Assembly (NCBI RefSeq): GCF_009676705.1
Contig: NZ_CP046046.1
Coordinates: forward strand, 1,302,001-1,366,000
Direction of reading: 5' to 3'
Source of the DNA: Spiribacter sp. 2438
Lineage (GTDB): Bacteria > Pseudomonadota > Gammaproteobacteria > Nitrococcales > Nitrococcaceae
Length of the DNA stretch: 64,000 nucleotides
This document shows positions 8,053 to 17,260 of this stretch, in pieces. A program made the translations under genes and the position numbers. Position 1 is the first letter of the stretch. The number at the start of each line of letters is the position of its first letter. The notes beneath the pieces were generated by a model. That model did no database searches, was not told where the DNA came from, and saw only the letters and a program-made list of their open reading frames with translations.

Positions 8053-9915
8053 ATGACCTGGGAGCAACGGACAAACTTGGAATATTCCTCGTGGCGTTTG
8101 AATGCCCCGGCGGTCGCCGGGCGGCGACTGCTGTTGGCCGCACTGGTGCTGGGCACCACGGCGATCGGCCTGCACGGGATTGGTAGCGTGCTCGGCGGGG
8201 CGCCCTTCGGGCTCGCCGAGTGGCTGATCATCGGACTGTTTACGGTGCTCTTCTCCACCACCTGCCTGTGGTTCTGGACCACCACCATTGGCATTTTGTT
8301 GCGGCTGCTTGGGCGGCATCCGGTGGACCTGGGCCGCTGGCATCCCGATCCGGCGGATGCCCCGCCTCTGGCAGCCACCGCCATCGTCATGCCGGCCTAT
8401 AACGAAGACATGGACGGGGTGGCCAACTGCATCGCCGCCACCTGGCGGTCGCTGGAGGCCACCGGCGAATCCGGACACTTCGATTTCTATCTGCTGAGCG
8501 ACAGCGGCGATGAGGATCGGCGAGCCACAGAGCGGCAAACCGTGGCAGCCCTGCGACAGCGCCTCGGGCCGGGCCTGCGGCTGTATTACCGCGCCCGCGA
8601 CACCAACGAAGGACGCAAGCCCGGCAACATCCGCGATTTCTGCGAGCGCTGGGGTGATCACTACGATTACATGATCATTTTTGATGCGGACAGCCGCATG
8701 ACCGGCGAGTCCATGATCACGCTGGTGCGGCGGATGCAGGCCAACCCCCAGGCAGGCATCCTGCAGACCGTGCCGCTGCCGGTGGGACAGCGAAGCCTGC
8801 TGGGCCGTCTGCAGCAGCTTGCCGCCAGCCTGAGTGCCCCCAGTATCGCCACCGGACTGGCTTTCTGGCAGGTCAGTCACACCAACTACTGGGGCCACAA
8901 CGCCATCGTGCGCATTCGGGATTTTCGCGACTGCTGCGGCCTGCCGCCTCTGCCCGGCGAAGCGCCCCTGGGCGGCGACATCATGAGCCATGACTATGTA
9001 GAAGCCGGGCTGATGCATCGCCACGGCCGCGGGGTTTATGTCCTGCCAGAGATCGAAGGCAGCTTTGAGGGCATGCCGGGCAACCTGATTGACGACCTCA
9101 AGCGGGAGCGCCGCTGGTGTCAGGGCAACCTGCAACACCTGCGTCTGCTGCCCGGCCGGGGTTGGCCACTAATCACCCGTTTCAACTACCTGGTGGGCGG
9201 GCTCGCCTATGTCAACGCGCCATTGTGGATGTTGCTGGTGAGCGTCGCGGCCGTGGACGCCATGATCATGCCGGAGAGCACCTGGCTGGGGGCCATGGCC
9301 GACCCGTCCAGCGCCGCCGTCTGGCTGATCGCGCTGACCGTGTTCGTCCTGTTTGCGCCGAAGGTGTTCAATCTCGGCGTCGCGCTGAGCACCGCCCGAT
9401 CGCCGGGCTACGCCCTGCGGCTACTGGGCGGGGGGCTGACCGAGCTGGTGTTCAGCGTCCTGCGGGCGCCGGTGATGATGCTGCTCTACAGCGTCTATGT
9501 GGGACGCATTCTGCGGGGTCGGCCCGCCGGCTGGAGTCCCCAGCTGCGGGGACGGCGAACCGTACCACCGGGTCTGGCCTGGCGGCTGGGAGCACCCATG
9601 GCGGCCGGCGCGCTGGCCGTCGCGGCGGTGGTGGCCATCACCGAACCCGCCTTTCTGCCCTGGCTCAGCCCGGTGCTGCTGGGGCCGATGCTGTACCCGC
9701 TGATTCTTGACCTCACCAGCCGCGTCGCGCCGGCCTGGCTGGTGCCTTCAACCCCGGAAGAGGACGCCGGCCGGGTGCCGATGAACCGGCGGGTGCGTGA
9801 ACAGCGCCGTCACCATGCAACGCCGGAGCCGCAGGCTCTCAGCTACGCCGAAGTACCCGCCGAGCGATTCCGGCCCATGCCCCTGCAGCCTCTGTCGGTG
9901 CCGACGCCCGCCTAG
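8053..9915 (+). CDS. opgH: Glucans biosynthesis glucosyltransferase H (short form)
   Basis: This is a family 2 membrane glycosyltransferase (620 aa) that makes the beta-1,2 linked backbone of osmoregulated periplasmic glucans from UDP-glucose. Catalytic motifs are VMPAYNED, DSGDED, DADSRM (DxD), DYVEAGLMHR and RERRWCQGNLQH (Q/RxxRW). Two membrane segments precede the GT domain and about five follow. E. coli OpgH is 847 aa; the long N-terminal region and part of the C-terminus are missing here. No opgG lies beside it, which is unusual. The start ATG has only a weak AAGG 12 nt upstream. The stop overlaps that of lon in CTAG. Confidence 0.88.
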   Translation: MTWEQRTNLEYSSWRLNAPAVAGRRLLLAALVLGTTAIGLHGIGSVLGGAPFGLAEWLIIGLFTVLFSTTCLWFWTTTIGILLRLLGRHPVDLGRWHPDPADAPPLAATAIVMPAYNEDMDGVANCIAATWRSLEATGESGHFDFYLLSDSGDEDRRATERQTVAALRQRLGPGLRLYYRARDTNEGRKPGNIRDFCERWGDHYDYMIIFDADSRMTGESMITLVRRMQANPQAGILQTVPLPVGQRSLLGRLQQLAASLSAPSIATGLAFWQVSHTNYWGHNAIVRIRDFRDCCGLPPLPGEAPLGGDIMSHDYVEAGLMHRHGRGVYVLPEIEGSFEGMPGNLIDDLKRERRWCQGNLQHLRLLPGRGWPLITRFNYLVGGLAYVNAPLWMLLVSVAAVDAMIMPESTWLGAMADPSSAAVWLIALTVFVLFAPKVFNLGVALSTARSPGYALRLLGGGLTELVFSVLRAPVMMLLYSVYVGRILRGRPAGWSPQLRGRRTVPPGLAWRLGAPMAAGALAVAAVVAITEPAFLPWLSPVLLGPMLYPLILDLTSRVAPAWLVPSTPEEDAGRVPMNRRVREQRRHHATPEPQALSYAEVPAERFRPMPLQPLSVPTPA

Positions 9916-12311
9916 CCACTGCGCAGGGCGATGGCGGTGGCCTCCTCGGCATGATCCACCCAGTGGAACTGCAATGACTCGCGGACCGGCTCCGGAATGT
10001 CATCGAAGTCCTTGCGGTTGCGCCCCGGCAGAATCACCGTCGTGATCCCCGCCCGGCGGGCCGCCAGGACCTTTTCCTTGATACCCCCCACCGGCAGCAC
10101 CAGCCCCCGCAGGGTGATTTCGCCGGTCATGGCCACATCCTCGCGGAGGCAACGGTCGGTGAGCAGCGATACCAGAGCGCTGTACATGGCGACGCCGGCG
10201 CTGGGGCCATCCTTGGGGATGGCGCCAGCGGGCACATGCACATGCACGTCATCGGACTGAAGCTTTTCCAGGTCCACCTCGAGACCCTCCGCCCGGGATT
10301 TGATCAGACTGAGCGCCGTCTGGGCACTTTCCTTCATCACATCGCCCAACTGGCCGGTGAGCACCAGCCGACCAGTGCCCCGGGATCGATTCGCCTCAAT
10401 AAACAGAATGTCACCCCCCACCGGGGTCCAGGCCAGGCCCGTGGCAACGCCGGGCACACTGGTGCGCATGGCCACTTCGCTCTCATGCCGGGGCGGGCCC
10501 AGCACGGTGGTCAAATCCTCGGCATCAATGGTGGCCTGCTCGAGGCGGCCCTCGGCGATGCGCACCGCCACATGCCGGGCGACACTGCCGAGCTCCCGTT
10601 CCAGCTGCCGACAGCCCGCCTCACGGGTGTAGGCGCTGACAATGCGGTGCAGGGCGGCATCGGTCACTTCCAACTGCGCCTCGCTGAGTCCGGCGGACTG
10701 GCGCTGACGGTCCAGCAGATAGCGCCGGGCGATCTCCACCTTCTCCTCCTGGGTATAGCCCGGGATCTCGATCATCTCCATGCGGTCCCGCAACGGGCCG
10801 GGGATCTGATCCGGCACGTTGGCGGTGGCCACGAAGAACACCTCGGTGAGGTCAAAGGGCAGCCCCAGGTAGTTGTCCTGAAAGGTGCCGTTCTGGGCCG
10901 GATCCAGCACTTCCAGTAGCGCCGCCGACGGGTCGCCCTGAATCCCGCCACCCAGTTTGTCCATTTCGTCGAGCATCATCACCGGGTTGCGCGAGCCCGC
11001 CTTGTGAATGCTCTGAATGATCTTGCCAGGCAGCGCCCCCAAGTAGGTGCGGCGGTGGCCGCGGATCTCGGCTTCGTCATGAACGCCGCCCAGACTGGCC
11101 CGCATGAAATCCCGGCCGGTGGCCCGGGCAATGCTCTGCCCCAGGGAGGTCTTGCCCACCCCGGGGGGACCCACGAAGCACAGAATCGGACTGCGGCCGT
11201 CGGGATTGAGTTTACGGACCGCCAAGTGCTCGAGAATCCGGCGCTTGACCGGCTCCAGGCCGTAATGATCCTCATCCAGAATCGCCCGGGATCGGGCAAT
11301 GTCGATGTCCTCGGTGCGCTGGACGGACCAGGGCAGCTCCAGCAGCCAGTCCAGATAGGTGCGCAGCATGGAGTACTCACCGGCGCCTTCCGGCATGCGC
11401 TCGAGCCGCCGCAGCTCCTTGCGGGCCTGGCTGTCCACCTCCTCGGGCATCTGCGCCTCATCAATCCGCCGCTCCAGCTCGCGGATCTCCTCGCCTTTCT
11501 GATCGCTCTCGCCCAGCTCCTCCTGAATGGAGCGAAGCTGCTCCCGCAACAGCGCCTCGCGCTGCCGCTCGGACATGGTCTCGTGGGTGCGCTCGCTGAT
11601 TTTCTGGGAGAGCTTGAGCACCTCCACCCGGTAGTCCAGCAGCGAGAGAACCCGCTCCAGCCGGGCCTCGACATCAAAGGTCTCCAGCAGCTCCTGGCGC
11701 TCGGCGCTGCCCAGGTCCAGATACCCGGCCACGGAATCCGCCAGCACGCCGGGTTCTTCAATACTGGTGAGGGCGCCGGCGAGCTCCTGGGGCGCCTGGG
11801 GCAGCAGCTCCAGCGCCTCCAGGGCCTTGTCCCGCAGCGCCAGCATGCGGGCATCCACCTCGGCCCCCGCAGGCTGATGCTCTTCGATGCGCTCCACCCG
11901 GGCCACCAGAAACGGATAATCATCCAGAAACTCGATGACCCGAAAGCGCTGCAACCCCTGCAATACCAGGTGGTGATGGCCTTCCCGTCCGTTGACGAAC
12001 CGCATTACCCCGCCGATGGCGCCCACGGTGTGCAGGTCATCCGAGCCGGGATCCTCCACCGAGGCGTCCTTCTGCAGCAGTACCCCAATAGGCTGGTCAT
12101 TCTGAACGGCCTGACGGGCCGCCAGCACTGACCGGGATCGGCCAACCCCCACCGGCACTACCATGTTGGGGAATAGCACCAGGTTGCGGACCGGTAGCAG
12201 AATCAGGGCGTCCTCCGGCAGCCGGGGGATGACCAGGCTGCGGGACTCGGAAGCCGGTGTTTCCACCTCGCTGCCCTGGGGGGATTCGTTGTCGGTGTCC
12301 AGCGTATTCAT
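9912..12311 (-). CDS. lon: ATP-dependent Lon protease
   Basis: Lon (799 aa) is the cytoplasmic AAA+ serine protease for misfolded and regulatory proteins. It has the N-terminal LON substrate domain (LPVRNLVLFPNMVVPVGVGR), a coiled-coil region, Walker A GPPGVGKT near 377, and the C-terminal peptidase domain with the Ser-Lys dyad: Ser in PKDGPSAG near 700 and Lys in IKEKVLAARRAG near 745. I placed the start at 12311, where GGAGGA lies six bases ahead, rather than at in-frame starts further upstream. A sigma32-like promoter is found 44-72 nt upstream, consistent with heat-shock control. Confidence 0.96.
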   Translation of the reverse strand: MNTLDTDNESPQGSEVETPASESRSLVIPRLPEDALILLPVRNLVLFPNMVVPVGVGRSRSVLAARQAVQNDQPIGVLLQKDASVEDPGSDDLHTVGAIGGVMRFVNGREGHHHLVLQGLQRFRVIEFLDDYPFLVARVERIEEHQPAGAEVDARMLALRDKALEALELLPQAPQELAGALTSIEEPGVLADSVAGYLDLGSAERQELLETFDVEARLERVLSLLDYRVEVLKLSQKISERTHETMSERQREALLREQLRSIQEELGESDQKGEEIRELERRIDEAQMPEEVDSQARKELRRLERMPEGAGEYSMLRTYLDWLLELPWSVQRTEDIDIARSRAILDEDHYGLEPVKRRILEHLAVRKLNPDGRSPILCFVGPPGVGKTSLGQSIARATGRDFMRASLGGVHDEAEIRGHRRTYLGALPGKIIQSIHKAGSRNPVMMLDEMDKLGGGIQGDPSAALLEVLDPAQNGTFQDNYLGLPFDLTEVFFVATANVPDQIPGPLRDRMEMIEIPGYTQEEKVEIARRYLLDRQRQSAGLSEAQLEVTDAALHRIVSAYTREAGCRQLERELGSVARHVAVRIAEGRLEQATIDAEDLTTVLGPPRHESEVAMRTSVPGVATGLAWTPVGGDILFIEANRSRGTGRLVLTGQLGDVMKESAQTALSLIKSRAEGLEVDLEKLQSDDVHVHVPAGAIPKDGPSAGVAMYSALVSLLTDRCLREDVAMTGEITLRGLVLPVGGIKEKVLAARRAGITTVILPGRNRKDFDDIPEPVRESLQFHWVDHAEEATAIALRSG

Positions 12312-12354
12312 CCATTCCTCCGTGCGCATCGAAAAGTGCGACGCTTCCTTCACT

Positions 12355-12383
12355 AAATGGAGACAGTGCGTCCGCGCTTCAAG
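12355..12383 (-). promoter_or_regulatory. Sigma32-type heat-shock promoter of lon
   Basis: On the minus strand the sequence is CTTGAA, a 15-nt spacer, then CTCCATTT. The sigma32 consensus is CTTGAAA-N11-16-CCCCATNT, so the -35 core is complete and the -10 matches seven of eight. The expected start site is about 37 nt ahead of the lon ATG. lon is a classic sigma32 target in enterobacteria. Confidence 0.7.
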
Positions 12384-12436
12384 TGCCTGCGGATCTGGCC
12401 TACGCTCTGCGTTATCGCCAGCCAAGCCGTTGCGCC

Positions 12437-13804
12437 ATGCAAGTCGATCTGCTGATTCACAACGCCGACTGGGTGGCCAACCCGGATGAGACACCGCCGG
12501 CGGCTCACCAGAGCATTGCCATACGGGATGGCTGGATTGTTGCCCTGGGCGCCGCGGATGAACTGGCGGTGGAGGCCAGGGAAACCCTGGATGCCCGGGG
12601 CCTGATTCTAATTCCGGGGCTGATCAATACCCATCAGCATTTTCTGGAGAGCCTCACCCGGGCGATGCCGGCGGCCCAGAATGACCCCCTCCTGCCCTGG
12701 CTGAGCAAGCACTATCCCTTCTGGGCCGCCGTGGAGCCCTCTCATCTGGCCATTGCCACCCGACAGGCCGCCGTGGAGTTGCTGCGGTCCGGTTGCACCA
12801 CGGTGTTCGACCACAACTACCTCTGGCCCAATGGCTGTCAGGTCGAGGACCAGATCGAGGTCATGCAGGCGCTGGGCCTGCGGTTTCATGTCTCCCGGGG
12901 GTCCATCTCCCTGGGCCAGTCCCGGGGAGGCGTCGCCCCCGATCAGGCGGTGGAGGATGAAGCTCACATTCTCCGGGATAGTGAGCGGGTGATTGACCGC
13001 TGGCACGACCCGTCGCCGGGGAGTCGGCTGCAGGTGGCACTGGCCCCGGGCTCGCCCTACTCGGTGTCCGCGGCACTGATGCGGGAGACTGCGACCCTGG
13101 CCCGGGACAAGGGGGTGCGGCTGCATACCCATCTGGCCGAGAGCCGCGATGAGGTGGACTTCTGCCGCCAGCAGTACCGGGAGACGCCCGTGACCCACGT
13201 GGAGGGCATGGGCTGGTTGGGACCGGATGTGTGGTTCGCCCACATGATTCACCCCAGCAGCACGGACCTGCAGCGCCTGGCCAGCCACGGCTGCGGCATC
13301 AGCCACTGCCCGTGCTCCAACATGCGGCTTGGCAACGGCATCGCACCGGTGCGGGCATTTCTGGATCGGTCAATGCCCGTGGGCATCGGCGTGGATGGCG
13401 GGGCGTCCAACGACGCCGCCAATCTGCTGGCCGAAACCCGACAGGCCATGCTGCTGCAGCGGGTCGCCCATGGAGCGGAGGCGATGACCGCCCGAGAGGC
13501 ACTGACTCTGGCCACCGCCGGCGGCGCGAAAGTGCTGGGGCGCACCGACATCGGCCGTCTCGAGGTGGGCATGGCCGCTGACATTGCCGGCTTTCGCCTG
13601 GATGCGCTGGAGATGGCCGGTGGCGCCGTTCATGATCCATTGGGGGCGCTGGTGTTCTGCCCGCCCCCCTACGCCGACCTGGTGGTGGTGGACGGCGAGC
13701 CACGGGTGCGGAAGGGCGAGGTGCTGGGCCAGGACCTGGGCGCGCTGGTCGCCGAACACAACCAGGCCGCCCGGGCCATTGTCCGGGCGGCTTCCCGGGC
13801 CTGA
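12437..13804 (+). CDS. Amidohydrolase, 8-oxoguanine deaminase-like
   Basis: The 455-residue protein is an ATZ/TRZ-type amidohydrolase (COG0402). Metal and catalytic residues are visible: NTHQHF (HxH) near 67, THLAES near 230, the [13 protein letters not shown] segment, and the catalytic Asp in [12 protein letters not shown]. The CSNMRLG and [10 protein letters not shown] segments resemble characterised 8-oxoguanine deaminases such as PA0142, which convert 8-oxoguanine to urate. Related hydroxydechloroatrazine and guanine deaminases cannot be excluded. The ATG at 12437 begins the conserved N-terminal strand [13 protein letters not shown]; the Shine-Dalgarno match is weak. It is divergent from lon. 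Confidence 0.8.
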   Translation: MQVDLLIHNADWVANPDETPPAAHQSIAIRDGWIVALGAADELAVEARETLDARGLILIPGLINTHQHFLESLTRAMPAAQNDPLLPWLSKHYPFWAAVEPSHLAIATRQAAVELLRSGCTTVFDHNYLWPNGCQVEDQIEVMQALGLRFHVSRGSISLGQSRGGVAPDQAVEDEAHILRDSERVIDRWHDPSPGSRLQVALAPGSPYSVSAALMRETATLARDKGVRLHTHLAESRDEVDFCRQQYRETPVTHVEGMGWLGPDVWFAHMIHPSSTDLQRLASHGCGISHCPCSNMRLGNGIAPVRAFLDRSMPVGIGVDGGASNDAANLLAETRQAMLLQRVAHGAEAMTAREALTLATAGGAKVLGRTDIGRLEVGMAADIAGFRLDALEMAGGAVHDPLGALVFCPPPYADLVVVDGEPRVRKGEVLGQDLGALVAEHNQAARAIVRAASRA

Positions 13805-13827
13805 GAACCCCGTCACGGCAGCGACGG

Positions 13828-13836
13828 TGCTATTCT
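13828..13836 (+). promoter_or_regulatory. Extended -10 promoter of trpB2
   Basis: TGC plus TATTCT (4/6) forms an extended -10 element. The expected start near 13843 leaves a leader of about 33 nt that contains AAGGTG nine bases before the chosen trpB2 ATG. Confidence 0.4.
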
Positions 13837-13875
13837 TGGCGCACCTATCCATTGTTCACCAAGGTGATTGCGTCC

Positions 13876-15234
13876 ATGAGCGACAACGTCAAAACCGTCC
13901 TGGCCGAAACCGAGATTCCGCGTCACTGGTACAACATCAACGCCGACCTGCCCGCTCCCCTGGCACCGGTGCTCAACCCGGTGACCTTTGAGCCGGTGGG
14001 CCCGGAGGACCTTGCCCCCCTGTTTCCGATGGCCGTCATCGAGCAGGAGATGAGCACCGAGCGCGAGGTGGAGATCCCCGAGCCGGTGCGCGAGGTCTAT
14101 CGGCAGTGGCGCCCGTCACCGCTCTATCGGGCCCGGCGGCTGGAAAAGGCCCTCGGCACGCCAGCGCGTATCTACTACAAATACGAAGGCGTGAGCCCGG
14201 CGGGCAGTCACAAGCCCAACACCGCCATTGCCCAGGCGTTTTACAACAAGGCCGAAGGGGTCAAGCGCATCACCACCGAGACCGGCGCCGGCCAGTGGGG
14301 GTCCTCCCTGTCCCTGGCCGGGGCCATGTTCGGCCTCGACATCGAGGTGTTCATGGTCAAGGTGAGCTTCAACCAGAAGCCCTATCGTCGGGCGTTTATG
14401 GAAAGCTTTGGCGCCACCTGCATCGCCAGCCCCAGCCACACCACCGAAGCCGGGCGTGCGGTGCTGGCCACCCACCCCGACTCCACCGGCAGCCTGGGCA
14501 TCGCCATCAGCGAGGCGGTGGAGCTGGCGGCCCAGCGGGATGACACCAAGTATGCACTCGGCAGCGTCCTGAACCATGTGCTGTTGCACCAGACGGTGTC
14601 CGGCCTGGAGTCCATGCGTCAGCTGGAGATGATGGATGACTATCCGGACAAGGTGATCGGCTGCACCGGGGGCGGGTCCAATTTTGCGGGGATCGCCTTT
14701 CCGTTTCTGGGGGAGCGCCTGCGCGGCGGCCCCGAGACCGAGTTCATCGCGGTGGAACCGGCCTCCTGCCCGACCCTCACCAAGGGCCAGTACGCCTATG
14801 ACTGGGGCGACACCGGTCATCTGACCCCGCTGACCAAGATGCACACCCTGGGCTCGGGCTTCGTGCCGCCGGGCTTTCATGCCGGCGGCCTTCGCTATCA
14901 CGGCATGGCGCCGCAGATCAGCCATCTCACGGACCTGGGCTACATCCAGCCACGGGCCTATGGGCAGCTGGAGTGCTTCGCGGCCGGCCTGGAGTTTGCC
15001 CGGGCCGAGGGCATCATCCCGGCGCCAGAGGCCAATCACGCGGTCAAGGCCACCATTGACGAGGCCATCGCCTGCCGCGAGTCCGGCGAATCCAGGGCGC
15101 TGCTATTCAACCTGTGTGGCCACGGGCACTTTGACATGCAGGCCTACACGGACTATCTGGCGGGCAATCTCAAGGAAGAACAGGCCAGTGAGGCGGAGCA
15201 GTCCATGGCCCTGGCGGGCCTGCCGGGGGTTTAG
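13876..15234 (+). CDS. TrpB-like pyridoxal-phosphate enzyme (tryptophan synthase beta-2 type)
   Basis: This is a 452-residue member of the TrpB2 group, the usual length for it. The PLP lysine lies in [11 protein letters not shown] near residue 113, the phosphate-binding glycines in [11 protein letters not shown], and the conserved ETGAGQWG loop is intact. TrpB2 proteins condense indole and serine to tryptophan but do not need TrpA; their cellular role (indole salvage is often proposed) is unsettled. No trpA or other trp gene is near. ATG at 13876 has AAGGTG nine bases upstream; an earlier TTG at 13852 is less likely. Confidence 0.9.
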   Translation: MSDNVKTVLAETEIPRHWYNINADLPAPLAPVLNPVTFEPVGPEDLAPLFPMAVIEQEMSTEREVEIPEPVREVYRQWRPSPLYRARRLEKALGTPARIYYKYEGVSPAGSHKPNTAIAQAFYNKAEGVKRITTETGAGQWGSSLSLAGAMFGLDIEVFMVKVSFNQKPYRRAFMESFGATCIASPSHTTEAGRAVLATHPDSTGSLGIAISEAVELAAQRDDTKYALGSVLNHVLLHQTVSGLESMRQLEMMDDYPDKVIGCTGGGSNFAGIAFPFLGERLRGGPETEFIAVEPASCPTLTKGQYAYDWGDTGHLTPLTKMHTLGSGFVPPGFHAGGLRYHGMAPQISHLTDLGYIQPRAYGQLECFAAGLEFARAEGIIPAPEANHAVKATIDEAIACRESGESRALLFNLCGHGHFDMQAYTDYLAGNLKEEQASEAEQSMALAGLPGV

Positions 15235-15268
15235 CACCCGGCGGGAGAAGTTGGTGGGTAGAGAAAAA

Positions 15269-15345
15269 TGGCGTCCCCAACGGGATTCGAACCCGTGTCG
15301 CCACCTTGAAAGGGTGGTGTCCTAGGCCGGCTAGACGATGGGGAC
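15269..15345 (-). tRNA. tRNA-Glu (anticodon TTC)
   Basis: The reverse strand folds as a full cloverleaf: acceptor stem GTCCCC/GGGGAC, anticodon stem CCACC/GGTGG with loop CTTTCAA (anticodon TTC), T-arm with GGTTCGAATCC. The 3' GCCA (discriminator G and CCA) is encoded. The body from 15272 to 15345 is 74 nt. Confidence 0.97.
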
Positions 15346-15366
15346 GCTGTCTAATCGACCGGCGGA

Positions 15367-15394
15367 ATCATAGCAGACGCCGCTGGATCGTCAA
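15367..15394 (-). promoter_or_regulatory. Sigma70 promoter of tRNA-Glu
   Basis: Minus strand: TTGACG, 16-nt spacer ending TGC, then TATGAT (5/6 with TGn extension). The predicted start is about 14 nt before the tRNA-Glu body, so this tRNA need not depend on the upstream tRNA-Ala transcript. Confidence 0.6.
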
Positions 15395-15413
15395 GACTGA
15401 AAAAGAATGGTGA

Positions 15414-15489
15414 TGGTGGAGCCAGGCGGGATCGAACCGCCGACCTCCTGCATGCCATGCAGGCGCTCTCCCAGCTGAGCTATGGCCCC
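15414..15489 (-). tRNA. tRNA-Ala (anticodon GGC)
   Basis: The reverse strand matches the E. coli tRNA-Ala(GGC) closely: D-arm TAGCTCAGCTGGGAGAGC, anticodon stem CCTGC/GCAGG with loop ATGGCAT (anticodon GGC), T-arm GGTTCGATCC, encoded CCA. Length 76 nt including CCA. Confidence 0.97.
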
Positions 15490-15506
15490 ATTTGTGAGGA
15501 GCGGAG

Positions 15507-15535
15507 AGTCTAGAAACTGGCCCCGACGCTGTCAA
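15507..15535 (-). promoter_or_regulatory. Sigma70 promoter of tRNA-Ala
   Basis: Minus strand: perfect TTGACA, 17-nt spacer, TAGACT (4/6). The predicted start is about 11 nt before the tRNA. The layout is the same as the tRNA-Val promoter at 17066-17094, including TTTC just before the -10. Confidence 0.7.
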
Positions 15536-15557
15536 GGCCAGCGCTCCCCATCCCCCA

Positions 15558-16982
15558 TCAGGCGCCCAGGGTGGCCTCCTGCACGGCCCACTCCCGGGCC
15601 CGCTGCAGACGCCGCAGCGTGGCCTCTCGGCCCAGCAGCTCCAGGGTCACATCGATGGGCGGAGAAATCGGCCCGCCGGAGACCGCCACCCGCAGCGGCT
15701 GGGCGACCTTGCCCATCTTGAGCTCGTTCTCTTCCGCCACGCCGGTGATGGCACGATGGACATCCTCGGCACTCCAGTGCTCCAGTGCCTCCAGCGCGTC
15801 ATGCAGGGCTGCCAGCACGGCTTCGGCGCCCTTGAGATGCTTGCGGGCCGCCTTGTCGTCGTATTCCCGGGGCTCGTGGTAGAAAAACCGGCTGTTTTCG
15901 GCCATCTCCACCAGGGTCTTGCTGCGTTCCGCCTGAGCGGCGATCACCGCCTCAATGTCGGGGGTGCTATCGCCCGCCGGATCGATCCCGAGTGCTCCCA
16001 GGTGCCAGGCCAGGTGGCGGGCCACATGGGCCACCGGCAGGGTCTTTATGTAATGCTGGTTGAGCCAGTCCAGCTTGGAGGGGTTGAGACTGGATGCCGA
16101 GTGGTTGATGTCCGCGATGTCAAAGTGCTCCACCATCTCATCCAGGGTGAACACTTCCTGATCCCCGTGGGCCCAGCCCAGACGCACCAGATAGTTGATC
16201 ACCGCCTCGGGCAGATAGCCGGCATCACGGTACTCCATGACGCTGGCCGCGCCGGTGCGCTTGGAGAGTTTTTTGCCCGCCTCGTCGAGAATCATGGGCA
16301 CATGGGCGTAAACCGGGGGCTCGACGCCCAGCGCCTTGAGAATGTTGCTCTGCCGGGCGCTGTTGTTGAGGTGATCGTCACCCCGAATGACATGGGAGAT
16401 GTTCATGTCCATGTCGTCCACCACCACCACGAAATTGTAGGTGGGGGAGCCATCCGCCCGCGCGATAATCAGATCATCCAGCTGGCTGTTGTCGAACACC
16501 ACCCGGCCCTTGACCTGATCATTGACCACAGTCCGGCCCTCGGTGGGCTGACGAAAACGGATCACCGGCGGCCCATCAGCATCCGCCGGCGGCTCGGTCA
16601 GATCCCGGCAGCGGCCGTCATAGCGGGGCTTTTCCTTGCGCGCCTGCTGCTCGGCCCGCAGGGCGTCCAGCCTCTCCCGGGAGCAGTAACAGCGGTAAGC
16701 TGTGCCCTCCTCGAGCATGCGGTCAATGACCGCCTGATAACGCTCGAAGCGATGCGTCTGGTAGAGCGGTCCCTCGTCATAGTCCAGCCCCAGCCAGCTC
16801 ATTCCCTCCAGAATGGCGTTAATCGCTTCGGGGGTGGAGCGCTCCAGGTCGGTGTCTTCGATGCGCAGGACAAAGCGGCCGCCGTGGCGCCGGGCGTAGA
16901 GCCAGCAGAACAGCGCCGTGCGGGCGCCGCCAATGTGCAGATAACCGGTGGGGCTGGGCGCAAAACGGGTGATGACGGTCAT
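15558..16982 (-). CDS. gltX: Glutamyl-tRNA synthetase
   Basis: GltX (474 aa) charges tRNA-Glu. It is a class I synthetase: [19 protein letters not shown] carries the HIGH-type motif (HIGG), [10 protein letters not shown] follows, and [15 protein letters not shown] carries the KMSKS-type motif. The length matches E. coli GltX (471 aa), so it is a full discriminating or non-discriminating enzyme, not a shortened Glu-Q type. GAAGG lies in front of the ATG. Its tRNA-Glu substrate gene lies downstream on the same strand, with tRNA-Ala between them. Confidence 0.97.
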   Translation of the reverse strand: MTVITRFAPSPTGYLHIGGARTALFCWLYARRHGGRFVLRIEDTDLERSTPEAINAILEGMSWLGLDYDEGPLYQTHRFERYQAVIDRMLEEGTAYRCYCSRERLDALRAEQQARKEKPRYDGRCRDLTEPPADADGPPVIRFRQPTEGRTVVNDQVKGRVVFDNSQLDDLIIARADGSPTYNFVVVVDDMDMNISHVIRGDDHLNNSARQSNILKALGVEPPVYAHVPMILDEAGKKLSKRTGAASVMEYRDAGYLPEAVINYLVRLGWAHGDQEVFTLDEMVEHFDIADINHSASSLNPSKLDWLNQHYIKTLPVAHVARHLAWHLGALGIDPAGDSTPDIEAVIAAQAERSKTLVEMAENSRFFYHEPREYDDKAARKHLKGAEAVLAALHDALEALEHWSAEDVHRAITGVAEENELKMGKVAQPLRVAVSGGPISPPIDVTLELLGREATLRRLQRAREWAVQEATLGA

Positions 16983-17065
16983 GACGGCCTTCGGTGTCTG
17001 AAAGTCCCACAGTTTAGCGAGCCAGGCGCCCCGGCGGCCAGTCGGATGGCGCTGGGATGGCTTCG

Positions 17066-17094
17066 TTGACAGCCATGGGGGGACTTTCTAAACT
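17066..17094 (+). promoter_or_regulatory. Sigma70 promoter of tRNA-Val
   Basis: TTGACA (6/6), 17-nt spacer, TAAACT (4/6), followed by the GC-rich discriminator CTGCGCTCG typical of stringently controlled stable-RNA promoters. Expected start is about 6 nt before the tRNA. Confidence 0.78.
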
Positions 17095-17106
17095 CTGCGC
17101 TCGGTT

Positions 17107-17181
17107 GGGCGGTTAGCTCAGCGGGAGAGCACTGCCTTCACACGGCAGGGGTCGCTGGTTCGATCCCAGCACCGCCCACCA
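17107..17181 (+). tRNA. tRNA-Val (anticodon CAC)
   Basis: Cloverleaf: acceptor GGGCGG/CCGCCC, D-arm TAGCTCAGCGGGAGAGC, anticodon stem CTGCC/GGCAG with loop TTCACAC (anticodon CAC), T-arm GGTTCGATCCC, encoded CCA at 17179-17181. Length 75 nt. It decodes GUG. Confidence 0.96.
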
Positions 17182-17190
17182 ACCTCGCTT

Positions 17191-17210
17191 GCCTTGCCTT
17201 GCCTTGCCTT
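17191..17210 (+). repeat. GCCTT pentanucleotide repeat, four copies
   Basis: Four perfect tandem copies of GCCTT follow the tRNA-Val 3' end, preceded by a partial copy. The last copy plus CGACAAGGC can form a 6-bp hairpin. The repeat lies 50-70 nt ahead of the tas-like start codon and would be in its leader if it is read through from the tRNA promoter. Confidence 0.9.
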
Positions 17211-17260
17211 CGACAAGGCCATAATGGCACCTCGTAGCTGGCACCCCCCAGGAGTTTTCA

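Noticed and set aside
9912-12494. Longer Lon with 61 extra N-terminal residues
   Set aside because: The extension has no Lon homology, would include the sigma32 promoter, and the internal ATG at 12311 has a strong Shine-Dalgarno.
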